This document shows, one piece after another, positions 1 through 6,774 of a stretch of DNA of 8,396 nucleotides (positions are counted from its first letter, which is position 1; each line of letters starts with the position of its first letter). The notes under the pieces were generated by a model. It was not told the DNA's origin, ran no database searches, and saw nothing but the letters and a program-made list of their open reading frames with translations. The DNA comes from Bacteroidota bacterium. Its GTDB lineage: Bacteria > Bacteroidota > Bacteroidia > Chitinophagales > UBA2359. The stretch is taken from NCBI GenBank assembly GCA_020629895.1, contig JAHDCM010000050.1, forward strand, positions 3,845 through 12,240. The letters run 5' to 3'. Made by a program: the position numbers and the translations under genes.

Positions 1-158
1 ATTTATGTTTTTGTCTGGCAATTGAACGATTAAACGAAAAATTGTGCGATGTGCGGTGAAAAGGCGATTGAATGATTTATCGTAGAGGTGTAAGATTTTG
101 CGCCTCGCGTTAGTACGTAACGTCGGATATTTAATCGTAAACCGTTCCGTCGTCTTTC

Positions 159-362
159 GCGTGAGGGATAGTAGCGGTAGCTTGGCGAAATAGAATAGGT
201 GTGACGCTTGCTGAAGGGTGGCTGAACGATGGAGTGAAGACGCACTGAAGCCTAGCGGAACCCTATTGCTATGAGGCAACTACAAGCGGATAGCCCGACC
301 CTTTTTCGCCTCGCCTGTCGATGCGTTTACGCATTAACAGGCGAGGCGAAAAAGGGACACGC
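159..362 (+). ncRNA. Candidate structured RNA or conserved intergenic motif (Flavo-1-like, unverified)
   Basis: The plus strand reads GTGAGGGATAGTAGCGG (161-177). Further on comes TAGCGGAACCCTATTGC (253-269), then AAGCGGATAGCCCGACCC (284-301), then a long hairpin (299-356) followed by GGGACACGCCC (354-364). From memory, a motif of the form 'gagggatagtagcgg ... agcggatagcccgaccc' recurs between genes in many Bacteroidota. It may correspond to the Rfam Flavo-1 family, but I cannot check that. Visible pairings are GCGTG 159-163 with CACGC 358-362 (a closing helix), AATAGG 194-199 with CCTATT 262-267, TTGC 266-269 with GCAA 276-279, AGTG 233-236 with CACT 243-246, and the 20-bp stem. Individually the short helices are weak. 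Whether the region is transcribed, and from which strand, is not known. Confidence 0.35.
299..356. repeat. Perfect 20-bp inverted repeat with nested hairpin
   Basis: The left arm 299-318 (CCCTTTTTCGCCTCGCCTGT) is exactly complementary to the right arm 337-356. Inside, after a C/A mismatch and a G/T wobble, ATGCG (321-325) pairs with CGCAT (330-334) around a TTTA loop. The whole 58 nt therefore folds into one nearly continuous rod. It lies 38 nt beyond the nhaD stop codon and could end or stabilise that transcript. It is not a textbook intrinsic terminator, because the T run lies in the 5' arm on both strands and no T tract follows the stem. It could also be the terminal hairpin of the structured element, or a repeat of the REP type. 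Confidence 0.8.
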
Positions 363-393
363 CCAAAGTCATTTTAAAGAGCGAATCAATGAA

Positions 394-1677
394 CTAGTGC
401 ATAATGGGGTACATCAATAGGTAGACAGCGGCACCTGCTAGGTAACCAACTAAAGCTAACCAAGAGAATTTCTTAAAATACCAGAAAAATTCGATTTTTT
501 CGATTCCCATAATTGCTACTCCAGCAGCAGAACCAATAATTAACATACTTCCTCCTGTTCCTGCACAATAAGCGAGAAACTCCCATAATTTTCCATCGGT
601 CATGAGGTAGGGGTCACCAGGTGTTAGGTCATACATTTCGATAGCTCCTTTTACGAGTGGAACATTGTCAACAATAGAAGATAAGGCACCGATAATGAGG
701 ACAATAACATCTTTGTTTCCTATTGTATTGTCTAGAAATTGGGCAACTGTTTGTAGTGTGCCAATAGAGGAAAGTACGGAAACCCCTGCTAGGATACCAA
801 AGAAAAATAAGATACTAGCAGTATCAATTTTAGAGAGGGCGTGTATGGGTGAAAATTTAGCACTTTCGTCATGGGTTTTACTACGATGCAACATTTCGGT
901 AAGTGCCCACATAAAGCCTAAGCTGAGGAACATGCCCATAAAAGGAGGTAGGTGGGTAACAATTTTGAAGATAGGTACAAAGATCAAACTAGATACCCCT
1001 GCAATTAATACAAGCATACGTTCACCTGGTGTGGTGCGGAATTCGGTATTAAATTCAATAGGAGGGAATTCGCCTTTCATGCTGCGTGCAACAATAAATA
1101 AGGGAACAACCATACAAACAATACTCGGTATAATTAGCTGAATAATTACTTGTCCAGTAGTGACACAGTCTTCGATCCAGAGCATAGTTGTGGTAACATC
1201 ACCGATGGGAGACCAGGCCCCACCTGCGTTGGCGGATATGACGACCATACTGGCAAAGACGAGTCGATCTTGTTTACTATCAAGGAGTTTGCGTAGTAAG
1301 GAGGCCATCACAATGGCGGTTGTTAAATTATCGAGGGCTGCCGACATAAAGAAGGTCAGTACGCAGATAATTCCCAATAATTTGGCTTTATTACGCGTCG
1401 TTATTTTACTAGTTATGATCCTAAATCCGTCGTGAATGTCTATTATTTCGACAATAGTCATGGCACCCATCAGGAAAAAGAGGATACCTACAATTTCGGG
1501 AAGGTGGTGATTGAGTTCATGTTCAACATGGTGATAATCACCATGAAAGAGTGCGAAAACAGCCCAACAGAGTACGCCTAACAAAAGGGCAGGGGCAGCT
1601 TTATTGATTTTGAGAGGGTGTTCGAGTGTGATCATCAAGTACCCAATCAGAAATATAACTATGATAATAAATTCCAT
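394..1677 (-). CDS. nhaD: Na+/H+ antiporter NhaD
   Basis: This is an inner-membrane sodium/proton antiporter of the NhaD family (ion transporter superfamily, related to ArsB), which expels Na+ in exchange for H+. The 427-aa length fits the family. It is hydrophobic almost throughout, with about a dozen membrane segments. Signature stretches, numbered from the chosen Met, are ALDNLTTAIVMASLL with Asp116/Asn117, SANAGGAWSPIGDVTTTMLWI at about 148-168 with Asn150 and Asp160, SSIVDNVPLVKG with Asp337/Asn338, and GTGGSMLIIGSAAG from 373. The Asp/Asn and Thr-rich motifs match residues known to be needed for transport in Vibrio NhaD. The start is the ATG at 1677. The frame opens further upstream only through a TTG whose extra 15 residues are encoded by a poly-T tract and the candidate promoter. 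The gene is transcribed away from porZ. It suggests life in salty or alkaline water. Confidence 0.93.
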   Translation of the reverse strand: MEFIIIVIFLIGYLMITLEHPLKINKAAPALLLGVLCWAVFALFHGDYHHVEHELNHHLPEIVGILFFLMGAMTIVEIIDIHDGFRIITSKITTRNKAKLLGIICVLTFFMSAALDNLTTAIVMASLLRKLLDSKQDRLVFASMVVISANAGGAWSPIGDVTTTMLWIEDCVTTGQVIIQLIIPSIVCMVVPLFIVARSMKGEFPPIEFNTEFRTTPGERMLVLIAGVSSLIFVPIFKIVTHLPPFMGMFLSLGFMWALTEMLHRSKTHDESAKFSPIHALSKIDTASILFFFGILAGVSVLSSIGTLQTVAQFLDNTIGNKDVIVLIIGALSSIVDNVPLVKGAIEMYDLTPGDPYLMTDGKLWEFLAYCAGTGGSMLIIGSAAGVAIMGIEKIEFFWYFKKFSWLALVGYLAGAAVYLLMYPIMH

Positions 1678-1711
1678 GAACTCGTTTTTTCTGGAAAAAA
1701 AAAAAGACCTA

Positions 1712-1719
1712 CAAAGTAA
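1712..1719 (-). promoter_or_regulatory. Candidate -7 promoter box for nhaD
   Basis: On the minus strand this reads TTACTTTG, one base from the Bacteroidota consensus TAnnTTTG, 34 nt before the nhaD ATG. A weak TGTTTAG lies about 16 nt further upstream (1736-1742), where a TTTG-like -33 box would be expected. The start of transcription would fall at or just before an 11-base homopolymer (1695-1705). The call rests on the motif alone. Confidence 0.3.
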
Positions 1720-1841
1720 CAAAAAAAATAGTTAACTAAACAGTATCTTTTATTATCATTGTAGATTTACATGTCTGATGAAACAACGCATGAGACGAAT
1801 ATCACATCTTTTAAGAAGATTTTCGAAATTGTTAAAAATCT

Positions 1842-1849
1842 TATCTTTA
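1842..1849 (+). promoter_or_regulatory. Possible -7 box for porZ operon
   Basis: TATCTTTA matches TAnnTTTG except for the last base and ends 4 nt before the porZ ATG. If used, the transcript would be almost leaderless, a spacing I have often seen for such boxes in Bacteroidota. No convincing -33 TTTG is found about 20 nt upstream, so the call is weak. No other candidate for the start of the six-gene run stands out in 1720-1853. Confidence 0.22.
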
Positions 1850-1853
1850 TTCT

Positions 1854-4169
1854 ATGAAGCAATTTATAAAATTGGTGTTTTTAATTGCTGGCTTATTCTT
1901 TTGCTTAGGGTCATTGGTATATAGTCAAAACCGTCCTTTAGGTACTTGGAAAACGTATATTCCTTTTCAGCAGGCGCAGTGTATTACAGAGATTGGTCGT
2001 CGTGTGTTTGTAGGAACAGAACTTTCTATGTTTGCTTATGATCGAGATGATAGTTCTATTGAAACTTTTACACGGGTGGGAGGCTTTTCGGAGATGAATA
2101 TTGTTGCCGTAGATCATCAGGACGCATTGGGAGTGACAGTGGTCATTTATAAAAGTGGTATTATTGATTTATATGAAAATGGGCAAATTACCCCTATCAC
2201 AGATATCAAGCGGGCCAATATTTTAGGTGCTGAAATTTATGACACTTATTTTTTAGAGGAGCGATTGTATATCGCTACTAGCTTTGGGGTGGTGGTATTG
2301 GATGTGGAGGCGCAGGAAATAGTAGATACTTATAAGGTGAGTATGGATGGGAGTGCTGTTGCTGCGTATCAAGTGACTATTTTGGGGGAGGAACTTTGGG
2401 TCGCAACCGAACAAGGTTTGTTTAGGGCAGATAGCGCAAACCCTAATTTGGCGAATTTTAATAATTGGACACAAGTTACCGATTTGCCTAGTGGTAGGGC
2501 TACAAAGGTAGTTGTTTTAAACAATCGGATTTATACAGTAGTAGAAGAAGGGTTGTATGAGCGGCAAGCAGATGATTGGATGCCTATACATGGTGAAGAA
2601 GGATGGTTGGTACGTTCTTTAACCGTAAGTCACGGACATTTAGCACTAGCAGAAATGGAGGGAAGTTTGGTAGTAGGGGAGGCAACAAGTGGCAAGGTAA
2701 GTGTATTGACTCCTCGTTCGGATGGTAGTTTTGAAGAACAAGAATATACACAAGGCATTTTTCGCCCACAAGCTGCTTTGGTAGATGCATCTGGAATTGT
2801 GTGGGTCGCTGATTTTTGGCGAGGTTTACTACGATTTGAGGGATCGGGTTCACCAAGTCTCATTTTACCCGAAGGCCCTTATAATAATGCCGTCTTCAGT
2901 ATGTCGGCAAGAAATAATCAACTTTGGGTTGCCTCTGGAGGTTTTAAGTCCGATTTGGATTACCAACGTTCTAGGGCAGGATTCTTTTTATATGAAAATG
3001 GGGAGTGGCGAGATTTTAGAGGTGTCAATACACCCATTATAAAAGATAATGACCTACAAGACTTCACGCAGATTTTGCCTGATGTAAATGGAAACAAGGT
3101 GTATGTTTCTTCTTATGGTGGAGGTGTATTAGAATATGATGGAAGTGATTTTTTGCTTTGGGATGGTACGAATAGCACACTCGGATCGGCAGTAGGAGAT
3201 GTGGAGGGACAGTATCGGGTGAGTAGTATGGTATTGGATAGAGGGCGTAATTTGTGGGTCACTAATACCTTAGCGGCTCAACCTATTTCTGTAAAAACGC
3301 CTGAAGGAAATTGGTACGCCTATGAACCAACTATTTCAAGGTCTTCTTTATATGGCATCATAGCGGATTTTTATGACCAGAAATGGATGATTGTCAATGG
3401 GGCGGGTATTTTGGTGATGCGCAATGGAGAAGATTTGGCGAGTACACGAGATGCCGATTATTTGTTAATGACCACTGCCAATGGCTTGCCTTCTAATAAA
3501 GTGAACTGTTTGGCTTTGGATTGGGATGGGTTTATTTGGGTAGGTACTGATGATGGTGTAACAGTGTTTTATTGTCCTAGTAGTGTTTTTACAGATGGTT
3601 GTAGTGCTTCTCGTTTTAATATTGATGGGCGTAGTATTTACCTTTTGCGCGATAATAATATCACGGCTATGGCAGTGGACGCAGCCAACCGTAAGTGGAT
3701 TGGGACTACGACAGGTGTTTGGTTGATGTCGGCTGATGGAGAAGAAACACTCGCTTATTTTAATAAGGATAATAGTCCTTTGTTGTCAAATGTGATTACG
3801 GCACTTACGATTGATGGGCAGACAGGAGAGGTATTTATTGGTACCGATCAGGGGGTTATTGCTTATCAAGGTGATGCTTTATTAGCAGAACAGGCACATA
3901 GTGATGTCGTTGCTTATCCGAATCCTGTACGCCCTGATTATACTGGCGATATTGCAATCAAGGGACTAGCTAGAAATGCCTTTGTGAAAATTACCGATGT
4001 AAGCGGTAACTTGGTATATGAAACACAGGCAAATGGAGGGCAAGCTATTTGGGATGGTGCGGATTATACGGGACGTAGGGCTAGTACGGGTGTGTATTTG
4101 GTGTTTAGTGTTAACCAAGATGGAACGGATACTTATGTGACGAAGTTGGTAGTAGTGCGAGGTGAATAA
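1854..4169 (+). CDS. porZ: PorZ-like T9SS attachment-complex protein (beta-propeller plus C-terminal sorting domain)
   Basis: This 771-aa exported protein is predicted to sit at the outer surface. In Porphyromonas gingivalis, PorZ (776 aa) has two beta-propellers and a C-terminal domain, and works with PorU, PorV and PorQ to attach T9SS cargo to anionic LPS. Here residues 1-25 form a signal peptide (MKQFIKLVFL core, ending LVYSQ). The mature protein starts with the typical PLGTWKTYIPF. Propeller blades recur as WVATEQGLF, WVADFWRGLLRFEG, VYVSSYGGGVLEYDG, IWVGTDDGVTVFY, KWIGTTTGVWLMS and VFIGTDQGVIAYQG. Residues about 685-771 are a T9SS type A-like sorting domain, with AYPNPV at 687-692, WDG at 733-735, GVYLV at 746-750 and a closing TKLVVV. 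There are no kinase or DNA-binding parts, so 'two-component regulator propeller' would be only a fold label. It starts the plus-strand run, with recO two genes downstream. From memory, porZ and recO are often close in Bacteroidota. Confidence 0.85.
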   Translation: MKQFIKLVFLIAGLFFCLGSLVYSQNRPLGTWKTYIPFQQAQCITEIGRRVFVGTELSMFAYDRDDSSIETFTRVGGFSEMNIVAVDHQDALGVTVVIYKSGIIDLYENGQITPITDIKRANILGAEIYDTYFLEERLYIATSFGVVVLDVEAQEIVDTYKVSMDGSAVAAYQVTILGEELWVATEQGLFRADSANPNLANFNNWTQVTDLPSGRATKVVVLNNRIYTVVEEGLYERQADDWMPIHGEEGWLVRSLTVSHGHLALAEMEGSLVVGEATSGKVSVLTPRSDGSFEEQEYTQGIFRPQAALVDASGIVWVADFWRGLLRFEGSGSPSLILPEGPYNNAVFSMSARNNQLWVASGGFKSDLDYQRSRAGFFLYENGEWRDFRGVNTPIIKDNDLQDFTQILPDVNGNKVYVSSYGGGVLEYDGSDFLLWDGTNSTLGSAVGDVEGQYRVSSMVLDRGRNLWVTNTLAAQPISVKTPEGNWYAYEPTISRSSLYGIIADFYDQKWMIVNGAGILVMRNGEDLASTRDADYLLMTTANGLPSNKVNCLALDWDGFIWVGTDDGVTVFYCPSSVFTDGCSASRFNIDGRSIYLLRDNNITAMAVDAANRKWIGTTTGVWLMSADGEETLAYFNKDNSPLLSNVITALTIDGQTGEVFIGTDQGVIAYQGDALLAEQAHSDVVAYPNPVRPDYTGDIAIKGLARNAFVKITDVSGNLVYETQANGGQAIWDGADYTGRRASTGVYLVFSVNQDGTDTYVTKLVVVRGE

Positions 4170-4222
4170 AGGCATATAAAGATGTTGTATGCGAGTGATG
4201 GTTAACTAGCAAAATAAATACA

Positions 4223-5419
4223 ATGACCCAATTTGCAAAACTAGAAAAAGCCCAAGCATTGATTGATATGGGGCGATACCAGCCTGCGGTTAGTATCTTA
4301 ATGGGCTGTTTAGGAGAACGCACTATGTTGATAGAGGTTTATCTTCGTTTAGTGATATGTCATATCAACTTGAATCATTTAGAAGAAGCAGAACGCTACG
4401 TGCAGTTGGGTTTGCAAGAAGATCCTAATCGTTCAGAAATACTGTATCTCTATTCTTTTATCTGTCAGTTACAGGAAAAATTTAATCCCGCCTTTCAACA
4501 TATTGAAGCAGCATTGCGATTGGAGCCTACTAGGGTAAAGTATTTAGTGCATCTGGCGTCTTTGTATATTGATAAGGATAAGTATAAAAAGGCTTTGGAG
4601 CATCTGAAAGTGGCCGAACAGTACGATCCAGAAGATGTAGACGTATTAACTCAATTGGCCAACTTGTCTATTGCAAAAGGAGATAAAAAGGCGAGTTTTC
4701 ATTATCTAGAACGCGGATTGGCACTAGCTCCCAATGATCCTACCTTATTAGCATTACAATCAAAAATACTAGGACAATCTTCTACTACTCGAAAGCAAGC
4801 AGAAGCGGAAGCTTTTGAAGCATTGCGACAAGACCCCAATGATGCCTTTGCTAAAGCTACCTTATTAGAAATATTACAAAAGAAAAATGTATTTACCCGT
4901 TTCTTTGTCGCGCGTTCCTTTAATCGGTACAACGTTGAGTGGACACCTGTGCGAGTGATAATTGCTGTTTTATGTTGGAAAGGGGTTTTACTCTGGGGCG
5001 GATTTGGTACCTTATACCTGATGATTAATTGGTATTGTGGGGTGTTATTTAATACCTTTTTGCGTCGCCATAAACGTTACAAATATTTACTAACCGAGGC
5101 TGAGATAAAACAATCGAATTTCTTTTTGATCATGAATGGCATTTTGATCACTGCTATTCTCGGTTTGAATGTGTTTGGCGGCTCTGTAATGACTAGTTTT
5201 GGAGTCATTGTTGGCATTTTAGTAAGTATGCTCTTCGGACTTTCTTATTTTGCAATTGAGTTTAAGAGAGGACGTATCCAATTTGCCATATTTGGGGGGA
5301 TTGCGGGAATGATCTTGGCGTTAGTAGCAATGAGTGGAGGAATTGCATTTGCAGTTTTTGCGATTCTTATATTGCTGATTTATGCTTTTTGTTTTACCTT
5401 AATGATTGGATTTAGGTAA
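4223..5419 (+). CDS. TPR protein with C-terminal multi-pass membrane domain, function unknown
   Basis: The protein has 398 aa and no signal peptide. Residues about 4-222 form five or six tetratricopeptide repeats at the 34-residue period, with unit boundaries near prolines 68, 102, 136 and 170 (for example DPNRSEILYLYSF, EPTRVKYLVHLAS, DPEDVDVLTQLAN, APNDPTLLALQS). A linker at 223-242 is rich in Phe and Arg. Hydrophobic segments then follow at about 243-280 (one or two passes), 300-318, 320-345, 351-370 and 372-396, with a basic stretch RRHKRYKY after the first group. TPRs are protein-docking scaffolds, so the likely design is a cytoplasmic adaptor tethered to the inner membrane. It lies 53 nt after porZ and 28 nt before recO, probably co-transcribed with both. 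A T9SS-related role is only a guess from position. I do not recognise the membrane domain. Confidence 0.8.
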   Translation: MTQFAKLEKAQALIDMGRYQPAVSILMGCLGERTMLIEVYLRLVICHINLNHLEEAERYVQLGLQEDPNRSEILYLYSFICQLQEKFNPAFQHIEAALRLEPTRVKYLVHLASLYIDKDKYKKALEHLKVAEQYDPEDVDVLTQLANLSIAKGDKKASFHYLERGLALAPNDPTLLALQSKILGQSSTTRKQAEAEAFEALRQDPNDAFAKATLLEILQKKNVFTRFFVARSFNRYNVEWTPVRVIIAVLCWKGVLLWGGFGTLYLMINWYCGVLFNTFLRRHKRYKYLLTEAEIKQSNFFLIMNGILITAILGLNVFGGSVMTSFGVIVGILVSMLFGLSYFAIEFKRGRIQFAIFGGIAGMILALVAMSGGIAFAVFAILILLIYAFCFTLMIGFR

Positions 5420-5447
5420 GTGAAGAAGAAATAGATCAATCTAAGTT

Positions 5448-6176
5448 ATGTTAATACCCACTCGTGGCATTGTTATCAATACAGTAAAATACGGAGACAC
5501 AAGCCTTATAGCTCGTATCTATACTGAAAAGTTAGGGATGCAATCGTACATTATAAATGGAGTGCGAAAAGGAAAAGCACGTACTCAAGCAGCCATGTTA
5601 CAGCCATTAAGTTTACTCGAAATGGTGGTCTATCACCGCAATCAAAAAAATATCCAGCGCACCAAAGAAATAAAATTTGCCTATACCTTTCAATCCATCC
5701 CCTTTAAAATTACCAAAAGTACTGTGGCCTTGTTTATGACAGAAGTGCTGCATAAAACCATTAAAGAAGAAGAAGCGAATGTACCTTTATTTGAATTTTT
5801 ATTTCATAATATTCAATGGCTGGATCAAGAGAGTACTAAAGTGCGTAACTTTCCCCTTAGTTTTTTGTTGCAGTTGAGTCAATGGCTTGGATTTCGTCCG
5901 CAAGCTAATTTCCATCAAAGAAAAAATACGTATTTTGACATGCGTGAAGGGTGCTTTTGTAGGGAGCGTCCACCACATAGCTTCTTTGTGGATATGCCCT
6001 TGAGCCGTAAACTGGCATTATTGATAGAAGCGGATGTGGTAAGTAGTCAAGAAGTAGCAACAAGTCGTTTAGAACGGGAGGAGTTACTACAAGTATTGTT
6101 AAATTATTATCGCCTCCACTCCGAAAACTTCAAAGAAATAAAATCTATTGCTATTTTGAAAGAAGTATTCGAATAA
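5448..6176 (+). CDS. recO: DNA repair protein RecO
   Basis: RecO works in the RecFOR pathway. With RecR it helps RecA replace SSB on gapped single-stranded DNA and can anneal complementary strands. The 242-aa length is typical. The N-terminal OB-fold (about 1-80) is clear from TRGIVINTVKYGDTSLIARIYTEKLG followed by GVRKGKARTQAAMLQPLSLLEMVVYHR. The remainder is the helical RecO C-terminal domain, with LLQLSQWLGFRP at 140-151. Many RecO proteins carry a four-cysteine zinc site. Here only Cys169 and Cys171 (GCFC) remain, so zinc is probably not bound, as I recall for other Bacteroidota RecO. The ATG at 5448 starts directly at the conserved N-terminus. The gene lies 28 nt after the TPR gene and 22 nt before the next. 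Confidence 0.92.
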   Translation: MLIPTRGIVINTVKYGDTSLIARIYTEKLGMQSYIINGVRKGKARTQAAMLQPLSLLEMVVYHRNQKNIQRTKEIKFAYTFQSIPFKITKSTVALFMTEVLHKTIKEEEANVPLFEFLFHNIQWLDQESTKVRNFPLSFLLQLSQWLGFRPQANFHQRKNTYFDMREGCFCRERPPHSFFVDMPLSRKLALLIEADVVSSQEVATSRLEREELLQVLLNYYRLHSENFKEIKSIAILKEVFE

Positions 6177-6198
6177 AAGATACCCAAAATTCAAAACA

Positions 6199-6774
6199 AT
6201 GAACCTAAAAAAAATCATTTCTGAATGTCTGTTAATTACCTTTAGTGTGTTACTGGCATTTTGGCTCAACTCATGGAATGAAACGCGGCAAGAAAAAAAT
6301 GCTGCTAAACGTCACTTGGAAGGTATTTATGAAGAAATAGATGCGAATATTACTGAATTAGAAGTGATATTACCCTATCACCTCAACCTATTACAATCAC
6401 TTAGAGAAAAGCCTTTAGAAACCAATGTGGTGCTTCGCCCTCCAGCGATTATGAAAGAGGCTTGGAAATTAGCGGAAGGAGATGTGTTTAAAAAACACAT
6501 AGAGGCAAAGTTGTATAAGCGACTGTCCTATGTGTATGCGGTACACGATTATCTCAATGATCAGGGAAAAAGTGCGGGCTTACAAATGGATCACCTAAAT
6601 ATCTTTGCGCCTTACTATATGCTTAATGGGGCAAATACAGAACCTTCTGAAGAAGATAGGCTTAAATTTAGAAGGAAAACGAAGCAATCTTGGATTCCTA
6701 TTTTTGAAGACTGGACAGCTACCGAAGAAGAATATTTGAAAGTATTGAAAGAAATAAGAGACCAACGAAAATGA
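6199..6774 (+). CDS. Small single-pass membrane protein, DUF6090-like N-terminus, function unknown
   Basis: The protein has 191 aa. One membrane helix lies near the N-terminus (about 7-24, ECLLITFSVLLAFWLNSW), followed by NETRQEKNAAKRHLEGIYEEIDANITELE, a charged helix with coiled-coil character. The pattern of a short basic start, a hydrophobic helix, then N-x-W-N-E and a long helix resembles many small Bacteroidota proteins grouped as DUF6090 or similar. That is a resemblance by eye, not a search result. The rest (60-191) is helical and charged, with no cysteines or recognisable catalytic motif. Its stop overlaps the cruF start in an ATGA (6771-6774), which suggests translational coupling with the carotenoid genes. 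It could be an accessory or stabilising protein for them, or an unrelated passenger behind recO. Confidence 0.75.
   Translation: MNLKKIISECLLITFSVLLAFWLNSWNETRQEKNAAKRHLEGIYEEIDANITELEVILPYHLNLLQSLREKPLETNVVLRPPAIMKEAWKLAEGDVFKKHIEAKLYKRLSYVYAVHDYLNDQGKSAGLQMDHLNIFAPYYMLNGANTEPSEEDRLKFRRKTKQSWIPIFEDWTATEEEYLKVLKEIRDQRK

Larger units (their letters stand above)
1..393. other. Gene-free, structure-rich intergenic region
   Basis: No reading frame here has a recognisable protein, a good start or coding-like composition. The left part (1-155) has many scattered CGATT and GCG words and nothing I recognise. From about 159 to 365 there are clear structural signals, listed separately: a split motif with TAGCGG at 172-177 and 253-258, short hairpins, and a perfect 20-bp inverted repeat. 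The minus strand stays open from about 282 to the left edge, but without any ATG. No tRNA, rRNA, tmRNA, SRP or RNase P signature is visible. The region lies downstream of the minus-strand nhaD stop codon, so part of it may be transcribed as the nhaD 3' end. Confidence 0.6.

Noticed and set aside
30..245. 71-codon minus-strand reading frame
   Set aside because: The peptide is basic, rich in Arg, Ser and Tyr, matches no family I know and lies in repeat-like intergenic DNA overlapping the structured element.
299..356. Classical rho-independent terminator
   Set aside because: The stem is strong, but no T tract follows it on either strand. Its T run is in the 5' arm.
1..393. tRNA, tmRNA, SRP or RNase P RNA gene
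   Set aside because: I found no cloverleaf, no GGTTCGA-type T-loop and no signature motifs of these RNAs.
665..1435. Two plus-strand reading frames opposite nhaD
   Set aside because: They lie entirely within a well-supported antiporter gene and show no domain of their own. They are shadows of its codon bias.
1678..1722. Longer NhaD start, 15 residues upstream
   Set aside because: The upstream start codon is TTG, the added residues come from a poly-T tract and overlap the candidate promoter, and the family N-terminus begins at the ATG at 1677.
2253..2863. Minus-strand reading frames inside porZ
   Set aside because: They are antisense shadows of a G-rich beta-propeller gene, with no recognisable protein features.
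1854..4169. Reading the propeller protein as a two-component sensor
   Set aside because: There is no histidine kinase, receiver or DNA-binding domain. A signal peptide and a T9SS sorting domain instead fit PorZ.
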